Source: Anthopleura xanthogrammica
Lineage: Eukaryota > Cnidaria > Anthozoa > Actiniaria > Actiniidae
Reading direction: 5' to 3'
NCBI GenBank assembly: GCA_964019055.1
Contig: OZ025206.1
Coordinates: forward strand, 25,974,906-26,038,905
DNA: 64,000 nt
In this document: in pieces, positions 20,451-31,032 of the stretch
Numbering within the stretch: position 1 is the first letter of the stretch
How the letters are laid out: every line of letters starts with the position of its first letter
Program-made: the position numbers and the translations under genes
The notes under the pieces: model-generated
Told to the model about the DNA's origin: nothing
Seen by the model: only the letters and a program-made list of their open reading frames with translations
The model's database searches: none

Positions 20451-20677
20451 GCCCGATTAGTGCCATGCAAATTTCGTGATTGATTTTCCTTTTCTCGACT
20501 TTTTTCTCGACTTTTTTCAGTCGAGAAAAAAGTCGGGAAAAAAGTCGAGAAAAAAGTCGAGAAAAAAGTCGAGAAAAAAGTCGAGAAAAAAGTCGAGGAA
20601 AAAGTCGAGAAAAAAGTCGAGAAAAAAGTCGGGAAAAGAAAAAATCAATCACGTAACTTGCATGGCACTAATCGGGC
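20451..20677. mobile_element. Palindromic element carrying a 12-bp minisatellite
   Basis: Arms of 37 bp: GCCCGATTAGTGCCATGCAA at the left is matched by TTGCATGGCACTAATCGGGC at the right. The interior is a tandem array of GTCGAGAAAAAA (about 10 units). It is preceded by two units in reverse orientation, so the array direction flips near 20519. The FFSRL and KKSRK reading frames here are repeat artefacts. Confidence 0.9.
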
Positions 20678-20732
20678 TCCGTACCTTCCTACACTTTTAA
20701 GTCGTTCAGTTCCTACCGCCATCAATGAGCAT

Positions 20733-22475
20733 TTATACATTCTCCTTCTTAATCCAAACATCAGCACAAGTTTGTCCCGTATTGTCATAATCATTGTCGT
20801 CGTTCAGATCTTGATCAAACCATATCCTGAACTCCTTGCCTGCTGTCACTGCTAGGGGAGGTGACAACTCAGGGAGGGTGAGTTCTGGGTCCATGTTTGT
20901 CACACCTGGTAACTCGTATGTTAGATAACCGTATCTAGTGTAGATCAGTGGGAAGTCAGGCGCTGGACTGATTCGGTTGTCGCTGGTATCCGTGATGTGT
21001 AAATTAAGATCTTTGTTGCTTCTATGGGGAGTTCCCCAGTAGGCTTTATGAGTATTTTGGCCACCCAAGTCTATTCCACTGCCAGACACGTAAACAAATT
21101 TGAAGTTCAAGACATTGCAGGCAACTGGAATAGTGAACTTCCCGAACTGATCGTCTTTTGATCCAATACACACTGCACTGCCGACTTTGAGCCATCCTAT
21201 ACAATACATTAGAACGATTTCACATAACCGTTGTTTGTTTTGCTAATAATGAGACGTACTATTTTTAAGTAAAGAGAAAACTTCATTTACACATGAACCG
21301 GCAAATATATAATACTAAGGACGTTCGCGGGCATTGTTTGTGCGCATCTTTTCCCTGACATTTTTCCTGGTCAAAAAAACATTTTTCACTCACCAAACTG
21401 TACACTTATTTTACAAAAAAAAATATTTAAATGGTAGTTTGACCAAAGGAAGCTCAACTAACAATTCCGAATTTAAATTGATTTTTTGAAGGCTGACAAA
21501 AATTCCCTGACTTTTCACTGACTTTTGCAAAAATTGCAAAAATTCACTGACCAAAGTCAAAATTCAGAATTCATTGACTTTTCTCTGACCCTGGAAACCC
21601 TTAGGATGCTCAAAGGAGATGAAACTCTTTGCAAACACAAAATGAGCGAAAGCTGCGAAACTGCAATATGCTTAATATTAGCCTCATTAACTGTTTACCC
21701 AATACACCCTTCGGTCTTATAGCTTGATGATTAACCTTTTTGAACCAATAACTATTTTTGACGATATCTGATTGAAAAATATATAAGAAAAAATGAACAG
21801 ATGTAGATTAAAAAAAGACGCTGACTGAACAGCATTTCAGCCGAGCTATGCACTACATATTAGGAAGTGAATATTCCGATGGTGCAAGATTCATGCAGTA
21901 TACTAGGTTACTCACCCATTTGACATTGATCTCCAGTAAATCCAGGTTTACATTCACAGCGATGCGTGTTGTCAACAAAGTTATATCTGCATATCGAGTT
22001 TTTAGGACAGTTGCAGGTGTTCTACAAGAAAAGAAATAAATCTACAATGAAGAGATTTCTTCGGGTTGTCATGTGACGTCATTAATGCTGCCATCAAGAT
22101 TGGTTCACGCTTTATGTTGTGGTTGTGGTTGTGGTTGTGGTTGTGGTTGTGGTTGTGGTTGTGGTTGTGGTTGTGGTTGTGGTTGTGGTTGTGGTTGTGG
22201 TTGTGGTTGTGGTTGTGGTTGTGGTTGTGGTTGTGGTTGTGGTTGTGGTTGTGGTTGTGGTTGTGGTTGTGGTTGTGGTTGTGGTTGTGGTTGTGGTTGT
22301 GGTTGTGGTTGTGGTTGTGGTTGTGGTTGTGGTTGTGGTTGTGGTTGTGGTTGTGGTTGTGGTTGTGGTTGTGGTTGTGGTTGTGGTTGTGGTTGTGGTT
22401 GTGGTTGTGGTTGTGGTTGTGGTTGTGGTTGTGGTTGTGGTTGTGGTTGTGGTTGTGGTTGTGGTTGTGGTTGTC

Positions 22476-22511
<36 letters not shown>

Positions 22512-25500
22512 TATTTATACTGCGCACATTATCCTAAAGTTCTAAGGCGCCTTACAATAATAATAAAATATAATATAATATATACAAATTTATACTAATA
22601 AAAAACGATATTTAAAAAAATATATATATATAAAAACCTAAATTAAAAAATATAAAAATTTATAAATATACGAATAAACAAAAAGAATTAAATGACTTAG
22701 AAAGCTTGTTTAAAAAGATACGTCTTAAGGTTAGATTTAAAAGAGCTGATAGTAGAGCAAAGTTTAATGTTAAGTGGAAGATTATTCCATAATTTAGGAG
22801 CACAATTGGAAAACGCCCTATCTCCGTATGTTTTAAGATTAGATGACTGAACTTCTAATAAAAATTGAGATGATGACCTTAATTGTCTAGCTGGAATATA
22901 TTGAGAGAGCAAATCACTAATATATATAGGTGTCAAGCCATTAAGTGCCTTATAAGTTAATAACAAAATCTTAAAAATTATTCGCTGTGGCACGGGAAGC
23001 CAGTGCAGCTCAATAAGAATAGGTGGATTGAATTGTGGTTGTGGTTGTGGTTGTGATTGTGTTAATTATCATATCAATCTTATTATAATCTTCAGTTATT
23101 TTCTAAAAACGTACCTCAAAAGATAACTATTCCTAATGTTAAGATAAGGTTGGCGAAATCTTAACTTTTTGCACTGGTGTTTCAAAAAAATTGTACTGCA
23201 CTAGCTTAACCAATTAGAACTGAGGCCGAATCTTTGCATCTATATATGGTTAAATAAACCATACTCTTACCTGAGCACTTCTGTAGATGACACCAGGTCT
23301 GTCCACTAGATCTTCAGGATGCATGAAGTGATCCGAGTCACTCAGCTCACACATGTATTTCTCTCCACTCTCACTTGTGCCAAAGCTGTACGAGATACAG
23401 CGATCATCCAAGAAACACTTTGACTGGCAGTGCGCATCGTTCGTGGCTCGTACGGTTTTAAAGACATGATTGGCCAGCGTCTTGCCTTCCAGAGTCACTT
23501 TAAAAACCATATCTTTACCACAAGTATCCGCGTTGACTAAAAGAAATGAAGTATTTTGATATATTATAATATATAATTACTGTTTCCTATTTTGCACTTC
23601 AGGGTGCCCAACTTTCATGTGTGGGCCGGGTGAAATCCTGTTAAGTGTCATCACTTTTAACATTCCTAAACGCCGGCAAATTTCGTTTCTATTTGTTATA
23701 TTCGTAATTCCTTTACATTATCACAAAATCTTGGGTAAATTGAGGGAAAAAAATGAATATTCATGTTATTCTTCTTTTCCAAACGATCCTGTAGGATAAA
23801 CTTGTATGCTTAATTTTATTCATTATTAGATGCTAAACTTCATCAGGTTATTCGTAGTTTTCAAATGACAGTTTGTAAACAGGAAAATAATAAGCAATTA
23901 TTGGACGAGGCAGAGCAGAATAACGGGATTTGTTACCTAGTGGATCCCCCGGAGATTCGGCAGAGACAAAATGGCGGCCGAAATCTCAAATGAGTTGAAA
24001 TTAAAAACCAATACCAGCTGAGGTATATCGTATACCCCAACCATTAGCCTCCTGTGCAGCCGCAGCCGGTTCCCGTCATTCCCCCACTAGCGTCTGCTCC
24101 AACTGGAACAACATTCCTTTCTATGAATTTGACCAATCAGAGAGAGCCCCACAAAAGTTTGTGGGTACGACCTTGACCTTGGCCTTGGCCGTCTTTCCTT
24201 AGTGAATGAATGCATGTATGTGGATGACCATTATAGCAAAGCCAGGATTTTTGTATAAATAAGTTCAAAATTCATCAGAAAAAAGCCATAGATGCCGTAA
24301 TTTTAGAAAATAAAGACGTTTTTTGTAAATCTTTCCTACTTGATGATATTGATTATCCTCATCATTGAAATATGAATCTAATATAGAAATCACGCTCGTT
24401 TAAAAGTATTTCTTTAAAACTCCTTTGAATTTGCGGCCGCCATTTTGGAAAAAGGTCTATTGCTTGCGAGGCACTAACAAATCATTTTTTTCATCCTACA
24501 AACAAGCGAAATAATTTTCTGACAGATGCAACGTCAATGCGCATGAACAGACCATTATTTGTAGGCAGTTATTTGCAGTTCTCTCGGCAAATTAAAACGA
24601 TGGGGGGAAAAATGATATTTATTATTCATTGCATTCTTGTACGTAGGATGAATACTAATTAGATTCAAAATATCGTATCCACTACGTTTTATGGGTTAAT
24701 TTTAATGCAAGATTTTAGTCATATTAGCCATCTTCAGGTTTCAGTATTCATTGGATTTCATTTGCCATTTATCGGCCAGGAATTCTGAAGTTCACTGAAC
24801 TGAAAACTGTCCAAAACGGTCTAAACGGTAACCGTGATACCTTACTACAATTGAAAGTCAAACTAAGTAGATCTAAAGAATTACAGTGCGAATCAAAAAA
24901 CCGTGGGCACCCAAAAATAATTCAGAAATCGTTTATTGTTCGTTGAACAATCAGAAACGACTTTCTAACTACACGAAGTTTATCTGACTACAAATGATTC
25001 GAACTTCTTCCAGTAAAAGAGTTGCTTTAGATAGCTCATCGAACAATAAACGATTTCTGAAATATTTCTGGGTGCCCACGGTTTTTCGATTCGCACTGTA
25101 AAAATACTTTTGAAAACAACTTATTCCTTTGTTCATTTAGTTTCAAAACTTGTGACATCTTAGATTATACTTTTCTTGTTTGTTTATTTTTGTTATTTAG
25201 CACAATATCTTGGCCTGAAGTTAGTTGTTTGAATTTTACATTTTGTTCTTCCTTCGCACCTCCTTTTCGTCCTTAATCCAGTTAAAGAAAAGATGAAACT
25301 ACACATACGAACCATCGCATCTATCCTAAAGAAACCTAAAGATAGAACAACAAAAGACCTCCAATCTGTCGTGATCTACAAGATCAAATGTTTAGACTGT
25401 GAGAGTGTCTACGTCGGACAAACATCACGTGTCCTTAAAACAAGACTTAAAGAACATGAAAAAGGCATCTTTACCTTGGACCGTAATTCCCTCTTAGCTG

Positions 25501-26814
25501 ATCATTGCTCAAAAAACAACCTTTCCGTGGACTTAAAAAACACCGAAATCATTGACCGAGAAAGCGATTGGAACAAAAGATTATTTTTAGAGGCTTGGCA
25601 CTCAGTGCCAGAAATATTGGACATTGTCAGCGGTGTTACGCATGAATGAAAATGAAGTGGTTTTCTAGAGGAAAAATATAACTACATGGTTTCCAAGCAC
25701 ATATTTATATTCAACTATGATGTTAGTAAAACAATTCTTACCAAAAAATAGTTACTTGACAATTAAAAGAACAACTATTATTTTTCTGTTGATAAGCCTC
25801 ACCACAGGAAGCCCATGAAGGACAAGAAACAAGTTTCAAACGTAAATCGTTACTTTAAGCTTCCTTTTTGTATCTCAGCAGTCAATAGGAGCTTGTAAAA
25901 ACAAAATGGCGATATTTAGGGGGTTTTGAAGCTGTTTGGAGCAGTTCTCTGGTTTCTTGTCATTTTTAACTGAAAACTACGAGCTAACAACGCGTCGAAT
26001 CGCTTAAAATTTAACCTAACTTCAAGCTTCTTGGGAACCTACATTCTAAAGGCATGCTGTCTATTTTGAGCGGTTTTGGATTTATTAAACACTCGTTTGG
26101 TGATATCGAGGTGGAGCTCTTTTACTTTTAAATTTTTTCGAGCTCAAATAAGACGATTTTGGTGTCAAGTGTGGCCAGATTTATAGACGATGTATGGAAT
26201 CTATAGCTTTCGAAGCCTTTCCAAGGCAAGTAGTCCGGGAACCAATATGTCGCATGATTCAATGATCATTTTAGGCTTATTTAGTAGCTTGTAGGGTGGG
26301 TTGTTTGTCGCGATGTGGAGCTCAGAGGAAATAAAACCCTATTCGCCGTAAATAGAGGAAGCTCTATATTCCCCATACATTTCCTATAAGACTCGGCGGC
26401 TATTTTGTATGCTGAAACGCATCATTGCGCATGGATGAGCAGGCTCATGTCCCATATTTCTGGCAATGCGATGCGTGTTAAAAACACAACGAACGAACAC
26501 ATTCAATTCCCTACAGTGTACGAGAATCTATTCAACTGACGTTTTGCATACAGCCAACCATTAGACCACTGATGAAGACCGTAGTACCTCGGTTGAAACG
26601 TTTGGATTTTTCAAATTCAAAAATCAGAGACAACTCGACTAAATTTATAAATTATCATGCCTGATTACTCAATCTTCAAAAAAAAAACTACACATATATT
26701 TACACGTATATATCAAATTGAGTAGTATAAAACTAAAAACTTACCGAACAGTGTTGAAAGAAGAACTTGATAAAACAACCAGAAAACCCACGAATAGCTC
26801 ATCCACCAAGACAT
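20733..26814 (-). CDS. Secreted PAN/Apple + EGF-like protein with an unnamed C-terminal domain, 4 exons
   Basis: Exons in transcript order are 26814-26745, 23536-23271, 22021-21916 and 21196-20733 (906 nt, 301 aa, GT-AG, in frame). Residues 1-23 (MSWWMSYSWVFWLFYQVLL...) are a hydrophobic signal peptide. Residues ~28-112 form a PAN/Apple-type domain with the CxSKCFLDDRCISYSF core and paired cysteines. Residues ~113-147 are one EGF-like module (CNCPKNSICR...CECKPGFTGDQC). The rest (~148-301) begins GWLKVGSAVCIGSKDDQFGK and ends DNTGQTCADVWIKK. I know this domain only from unnamed cnidarian proteins, some annotated as skeletal-organic-matrix-like; that label is from memory and is not a function. 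No transmembrane segment follows the signal, so it is probably secreted. Introns are long and packed with repeats. An adhesive or matrix role is an inference. Confidence 0.85.
22115..22474. repeat. (GGTTGT)n hexanucleotide array, about 60 perfect units
   Basis: It sits in intron 2 of the PAN/EGF gene. A short piece of the same array (23033-23059) lies on the far side of the LINE. The long LW, CG, V and T reading frames are artefacts. Confidence 0.98.
22476..23032 (-). mobile_element. 5'-truncated non-LTR retrotransposon (CR1/L2-type LINE 3' end)
   Basis: The minus strand from about 23037 to 22697 encodes the carboxyl end of a LINE ORF2 protein: LHWLPVPQRIIFKILLLTYK, later YISDLLSQYIP, RQLRSS, APKLWNNLP and FKSNLKTYLF, then a stop. 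This is the standard terminal region after the RT domain in CR1/L2-like elements. The 3' UTR ends in a TATAAATAAAG-type tail and (TTA)n, at 22508-22476 on the plus strand. The 5' end is truncated. It lies wholly between two parts of the same GGTTGT array. Confidence 0.9.
23033..23059. repeat. Displaced end of the (GGTTGT)n array
   Basis: TTGTGG repeats (about 4 units, one altered to TTGTGA) immediately follow the LINE. Confidence 0.9.
23537..24883. other. Part of PAN/EGF gene intron 1, nothing recognised
   Basis: It includes a CpG-containing patch with ACAAAATGGCGGCCG near 23968 and its approximate complement GCGGCCGCCATTTTGG near 24431. These may be the ends of a diverged element. No gene is supported. 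Confidence 0.4.
24884..25098. mobile_element. Tc1/mariner-like MITE with TA target site
   Basis: It starts CAGTGCGAATC and ends GATTCGCACTG, flanked on both sides by TA. The arms extend about 60 bp through CCGTGGGCACCCA and TCGTTTATTGTTCG. CAGTG ends with TA duplication are typical of Tc1/mariner. There is no transposase. Confidence 0.85.
25293..25649 (+). CDS. Stand-alone GIY-YIG endonuclease domain ORF, probable Penelope-like element remnant
   Basis: The 118-aa ORF, with ATG at 25293, has GIY-YIG features: VVIYKIKCLDCESVYVGQTS (VIY and YVG for the two signature tripeptides), the catalytic-type Arg in LKTRLKEH, and Glu in LFLEAWHS. Penelope-like retroelements carry such a domain, with the CxxC insert seen here, after their reverse transcriptase. 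No RT reading frame was seen upstream, so this is either a 5'-truncated copy or an isolated ORF. It lies antisense in intron 1 of the PAN/EGF gene. There is no frameshift within it. A cellular GIY-YIG protein is less likely given the repeat-rich setting. Confidence 0.7.
   Translation: MKLHIRTIASILKKPKDRTTKDLQSVVIYKIKCLDCESVYVGQTSRVLKTRLKEHEKGIFTLDRNSLLADHCSKNNLSVDLKNTEIIDRESDWNKRLFLEAWHSVPEILDIVSGVTHE
26566..26601 (+). other. CTGATGA...GAAAC motif downstream of the GIY-YIG ORF
   Basis: CTGATGA (26569-26575), a pairable GACCG...CGGTT and GAAAC (26595-26599) follow the order of a hammerhead ribozyme core, which Penelope-like elements can carry. An extra A after CTGATGA and no obvious cleavage-site strand make an active ribozyme unlikely. 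A related decayed motif is at 60954-60990. Confidence 0.25.
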
Positions 26815-27907
26815 GGTCAGTGTCAGAAGTGCGTGCCGTGAGGAGCGCCAACCGAATGAAGATGTCTTTCAACATATTCCACCTTTAAGGAATTAAAATC
26901 CCTTACAAACACTAGGCATTTTAAATAATGAATGTTTTTTATTTTTAGACGAATCAAGTTATGCATAATTGAACTCAAAAAATAGAATAACAGTTAACTG
27001 AAAGTCCTATAATTGCTAAGTGTCAACGGGCCTTGGGATATTGTAATCAAATTTACAATATTTGAAAAAGCCCAAGCCAGAGGTTTGCTTAAATACAAGC
27101 AATTTTGTCGCGCAGTTGAGCGGCGATTATATCGCAACGATTTTAGGGCGACAGATCGCAGCCAAGTCGTCAACAATACGGAACATGCTCGAAATTTAGT
27201 GCAAATCGCAGCAATTTTCACGAATACAGTACCAAAAAAATCCTGCTGTGCCTAATATACCTCCTTGGCAGAAAAACAATGCCAATTCCGAGCACAAAAC
27301 ATATCTGGTGATCGAGGATGACTACCGGTGACAGAAGAATAAAATCTTAAATGAAAACAAAACTCATTTTATCCGATGGCCGTTGAAAAAAGACACTGCT
27401 TTTTAGGAAATATCGCATAAAGTTTGCAATAAAATTTCGGGTTTTAAACTCTCTCACGACTCTTATAGATTGCAATAAAATCGCCGCTTGAAAATATACT
27501 TTCGTAAACGGTTCTTAAGCGAATTCTCGTTTATCTTGTTATAATTTTCGAGATTCTTTCGTGCTCTCCCAAAATCATTTTCTGCTGTGAACATGACGGA
27601 AATGTGTTCTTTGAGGCTGTAATAACTGCGCCGGGATATACGATTCGTTAACTCTGTTTCCGATTCATTATTCACATTATTCACAGGACAATCTTTTTCG
27701 AAACAGGTGAATAAGATATATTGCCAACTGGTTGATGCTCCTGGCGAGATTTGGACTTACGACCTTCAGGTTACTAGCCGAATACTTCTAAAAATATTTT
27801 TGCTAAGAAGCCGACATAATTTAGTAGCTCGGAGGGTGGTCAGTGGCAGCCAGACAAGAGGTTGAATTAATGACGTTTTTCGGTCCATTATATAACGAGA
27901 CCCACCG
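26815..27907. other. 5' flank of the PAN/EGF gene, nothing recognised
   Basis: Promoter sequences of the minus-strand gene are expected near 26815-27000, but no motif is distinctive. The small ORFs at 27013-27255 and 27463-27684 have no family features. Confidence 0.4.
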
Positions 27908-28062
27908 CTATTCAAAGTCATTTGAATATATGATAATTTCATCAATGCCATTGTTATGATAATTCCAAGCCTGTGATTGGTCCCTGAGGGTATAAATCAC
28001 CGTGACGCATAAATTAACTGTCACTCGTCCCAAGAAAGCCAGCACAGAACGTTTACTGTGCT
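27908..28062 (+). repeat. Split direct repeat A1
   Basis: Identical over 155 bp to 30662-30816. It contains GGGTATAAATCACC, a possible TATA-type promoter, upstream of the ORF. Confidence 0.95.
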
Positions 28063-28118
28063 AGAGAACGATTTAACAGAGACCGACCTCCGAACACAGA
28101 TTGGAAGTTAACTCAGGA

Positions 28119-30462
28119 ATGGCAGACCAAGAACCTGTAGCTGATGCTGCTGCTGTTCAGGAAGCCTTAAACGCCGTTCAGCCGGTTGATCCACCCGCCG
28201 CTCAAGTTCCGGCTCAAGGTCATCAAGGTGGCGCCGAGCAAGTTGGCGATAGGCCGCAGGTAACTATTTTGAAACAGTTATTCTACTTCTATGCCTAAAT
28301 ATTTTGCTGGTACCTGAGTTTTTTCCTACTCATTTTTTCCTGGCTTGTAAGACGTGTACTTTCATGTATGTCGTAATGTGGGTTTAGATTTCGTGTAGCG
28401 TCTTCTCCCCTGGGACTGTGAGTCCCCGAAAATATTCAAAGACTAATGACTTATTTTCGCGAGATAGTTCTCTGCAGCGAGTTTTTGCGGGTGTACACAA
28501 TATTATAACTTGGATATTTGTTGTATTTTTTGCCTTTATGTTATTAGTGGGCGAGGGGCGAAGGCAAGCCAGAAAGTTTCAGTTTATAAATTTTGTGCCC
28601 AGTTTGCAATTGTTCGTTCGTATGTTTTACGAAATGGGATAGCATTTTTTACGAGTACAGGACCCATATCGCGTTAGTCAGGGCTGTTAGATTGTGTATA
28701 TTTGGAAGGGTAACTTAGATTACTTTTCGAATTGAGTACAATGGTGCCGTCCTCGTGGCTTCGGGCCGTTTTCAGAGAGGGCAATTAGCGTGCCTTTTAG
28801 AGTGATCATCGAGTACGGGTTTCGTTTTGGCTTAGGGCCTTTTGTGCAGAGAGGAAACCTAGTTAATTGGTTATTGATTACCGTACACAGTTTGTGCCGT
28901 CCTCTTGGCTTCGGGCCGTTTTCAGAGAGGGCAATTAGCGGGAGTTTGATTGAGTGATCATCGAGTACGGGTTTCGTTTTGGCTTAGGGCCTATTGTGCA
29001 GAGAGGAAACCTAGTTAATTGGTTATTGATTACCGTACACAGTTTGTGCCGTCCTCTTGGCTTCGGGCCGTTTTCAGAGAGGGCAATTAGCGGGAGTTTG
29101 ATTGAGTGTTCATCGAGTACGGGTTTCCTCGTGGCTTAGGGCCTATTGTGCAGAGAGGAAACCTAGTTAATTTGTTCTGGATTTTGTACAGAGCGTGTGC
29201 CGTCCTCTTGGCTTTGGGCCGTTTTCAGAGAGGACAATTAGCGTGATTTTGATCGAGTGATAATCGAGTACGGGTTTCCCAAGTGGCTTAGGGCCTATTG
29301 TGCAGAGAGGAAACCTAGTGAATTTGTTATGGATTTTGTACACATGAGTTTGTGCCGTCCTCTTGGCTTTGGGCCGTTTTCAGAGAGGGCAATTCGTGTG
29401 CATTTGATTAAGTGACAAGTGAGTACGGGTTTCCTCTTGGTTCAGGGCCGTTTTTATAGAGGAGAAATCTAGTTGAAGTTTTTTCATGAATCGAACGGAG
29501 GCTTCAGGGCTGCTGTCATATTAAGTTTGTTTCTTTGTGCTGGAGCTAATAAAGAGAGAAGGAATTTAAAAATATTATGTCATAAGTCTATTAAACGTTA
29601 TTTCGTTCAGGCCATGATTCAGTGTTTTGTTTTCTTGGTTGTGTGACAAAAATTAGCGCCCTTTGCGCAAGCGTTTTTTAGTTCTTTGGACATGTTATTC
29701 AAACTTTAATGATTGTCGGATATTTTCGGGTTTGGGAAGTTGGTTTGAGTAAGGCCGGTTTTACCCCCCTTTTTTCTACCTAATTGTAGTTTGCTTTTTT
29801 ATTTATTTATTTTTTGGTTTTACTGCATGGTTGGGAACAGCTTTCCGCACGGACACTCGTCTCATCGTTTGTCTCGTGTACCATCCATCGCGGAGGTGAG
29901 GTTGCTGTTTCCTGACTGGGCCTCCCGTAGGTTTTTTTTGTTACGCACTTTTTTTTTAATTCAAATTATATTTTATTTATTTTTCATTTTTTCCCTGATG
30001 CTATTTGTATATAAAAATAGCTTAGTGTATTATAATTCAGTTACGCTTAGTCTAGGTTTCTTGGCGTTATTTGTTTTTTAGAACCCAGCTAAAAGGAGAA
30101 AATTGGACGTGGACTTTGTCCTACCGGAATGGGAGAGGGAGGTGCGTTTTAGTCCTTGTCTAACCCAACAACCACTAGGATCAAGTCAAATACGTTGGGT
30201 AACCCTGGACGGGAGGCCCAGTCAGGAAACACGTTTTGAACTCGAGCGCCTTAGGAAATTGTGTGCCAATCCGCAACCTTTGCCACTGGAAGATTTAGGT
30301 TTCCGGGACCCTAATGATTTTCAAGCAGGCGAAATTCACAACCATGTACCAGCGTGGTTGACGGTGCTAGCGGGCCAGTCAAACAAAACGCTCATCTTAC
30401 GTTGGTTAGAGGAGGGTGTCCATGTTAAAGATTTTGCTACCCGTTTTACAGGCTCGCTTTAG
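28119..30462 (+). CDS. Two-exon ORF of the split-direct-repeat element (gag-like, ending at the expected start of an RT region)
   Basis: Exon 1 (28119-28259) encodes 47 residues, rich in Ala, Pro and Gln (MADQEPVADAAAVQEALNAV...). Its donor is CAG|GTAACT. Exon 2 (30082-30462), after acceptor TTTTTTAG, stays in frame and adds 126 residues. These start NPAKRRKLD, a likely nuclear localisation signal, and end GVHVKDFATRFTGSL. The segment HNHVPAWLTVLAG...WLEEGVHV resembles what precedes the reverse transcriptase in DIRS-order polyproteins of cnidarians (from memory). The stop falls just where an RT would begin, suggesting internal deletion. The 1.8-kb intron holds the 150-bp minisatellite; another small exon near 29841-29895 is possible but would break frame. 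Confidence 0.55.
28744..29490 (+). repeat. Minisatellite, five units of about 150-155 bp
   Basis: Units begin GTGCCGTCCTC at 28744, 28894, 29046, 29197 and 29352, each followed by CGGGCCGTTTTCAGAGAGG or TTGGGCCGTTTTCAGAGAGG and then GAGTACGGGTTTCC or GTTTCG. The last unit is the most diverged. It lies inside the intron of the element's ORF. Confidence 0.95.
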
Positions 30463-30608
30463 AAAATAAAGAGTTCTGCAGTTTCGTGTGGTGTGCCTTG
30501 TTGGGGCCAGGGATAGGGAGGGTTAAGGTTTGGAGAGGGGCCAGTTTGATTCCTTTGTGGGTAGCTGTTCTGCCCTTGAGCATAGCAGTCAATGGGCTTT
30601 CGTCCGGA

Positions 30609-30666
30609 GTGTTCGTCCCCATATCTTATTATCATACAATGAAGATAGTGAGAATATAATACTATT
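30609..30666 (+). repeat. Split direct repeat B1
   Basis: Identical over 58 bp to 31033-31090. Its last five bases are also the first five of A2. Confidence 0.95.
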
Positions 30667-30816
30667 CAAAGTCATTTGAATATATGATAATTTCATCAAT
30701 GCCATTGTTATGATAATTCCAAGCCTGTGATTGGTCCCTGAGGGTATAAATCACCGTGACGCATAAATTAACTGTCACTCGTCCCAAGAAAGCCAGCACA
30801 GAACGTTTACTGTGCT
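30662..30816 (+). repeat. Split direct repeat A2
   Basis: Identical to A1 at 27908-28062. Confidence 0.95.
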
Positions 30817-31032
30817 CCCCCCCTGCCCACCCATCTGTGTTCGGAGGGAGTTGGTCTTCTGTGTAATCCATCCGCGTTTGGGGGTTTTGCGTGCGTGCAT
30901 GCACATGGCCATGCGCCATGTTATTTCGTTTTCGTTTTCCCCTTAATTTTTGATAAGGCTCGTTTTAATTCCACGCAAAACCTTCAACGCGAACCATACG
31001 ACACTCCGCGTCGTATTCACTTGCGAACCGGG

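Noticed and set aside
22066..22598. Long repetitive ORFs (LW, CG, V, T and N runs)
   Set aside because: They are translations of the GGTTGT hexamer and TAA repeats in an intron.
25293..25649. GIY-YIG ORF as a gene acquired from a large DNA virus
   Set aside because: The CxxC-containing form and repeat-rich setting fit a Penelope-like retroelement better; no viral neighbours are seen.
27013..27255. 80-aa ORF upstream of the PAN/EGF gene
   Set aside because: No motif, no splice borders, and equally long frames on the opposite strand.
28744..29490. CRISPR-like array
   Set aside because: The units are 150-bp tandem copies without spacer/repeat alternation, and the genome is eukaryotic.
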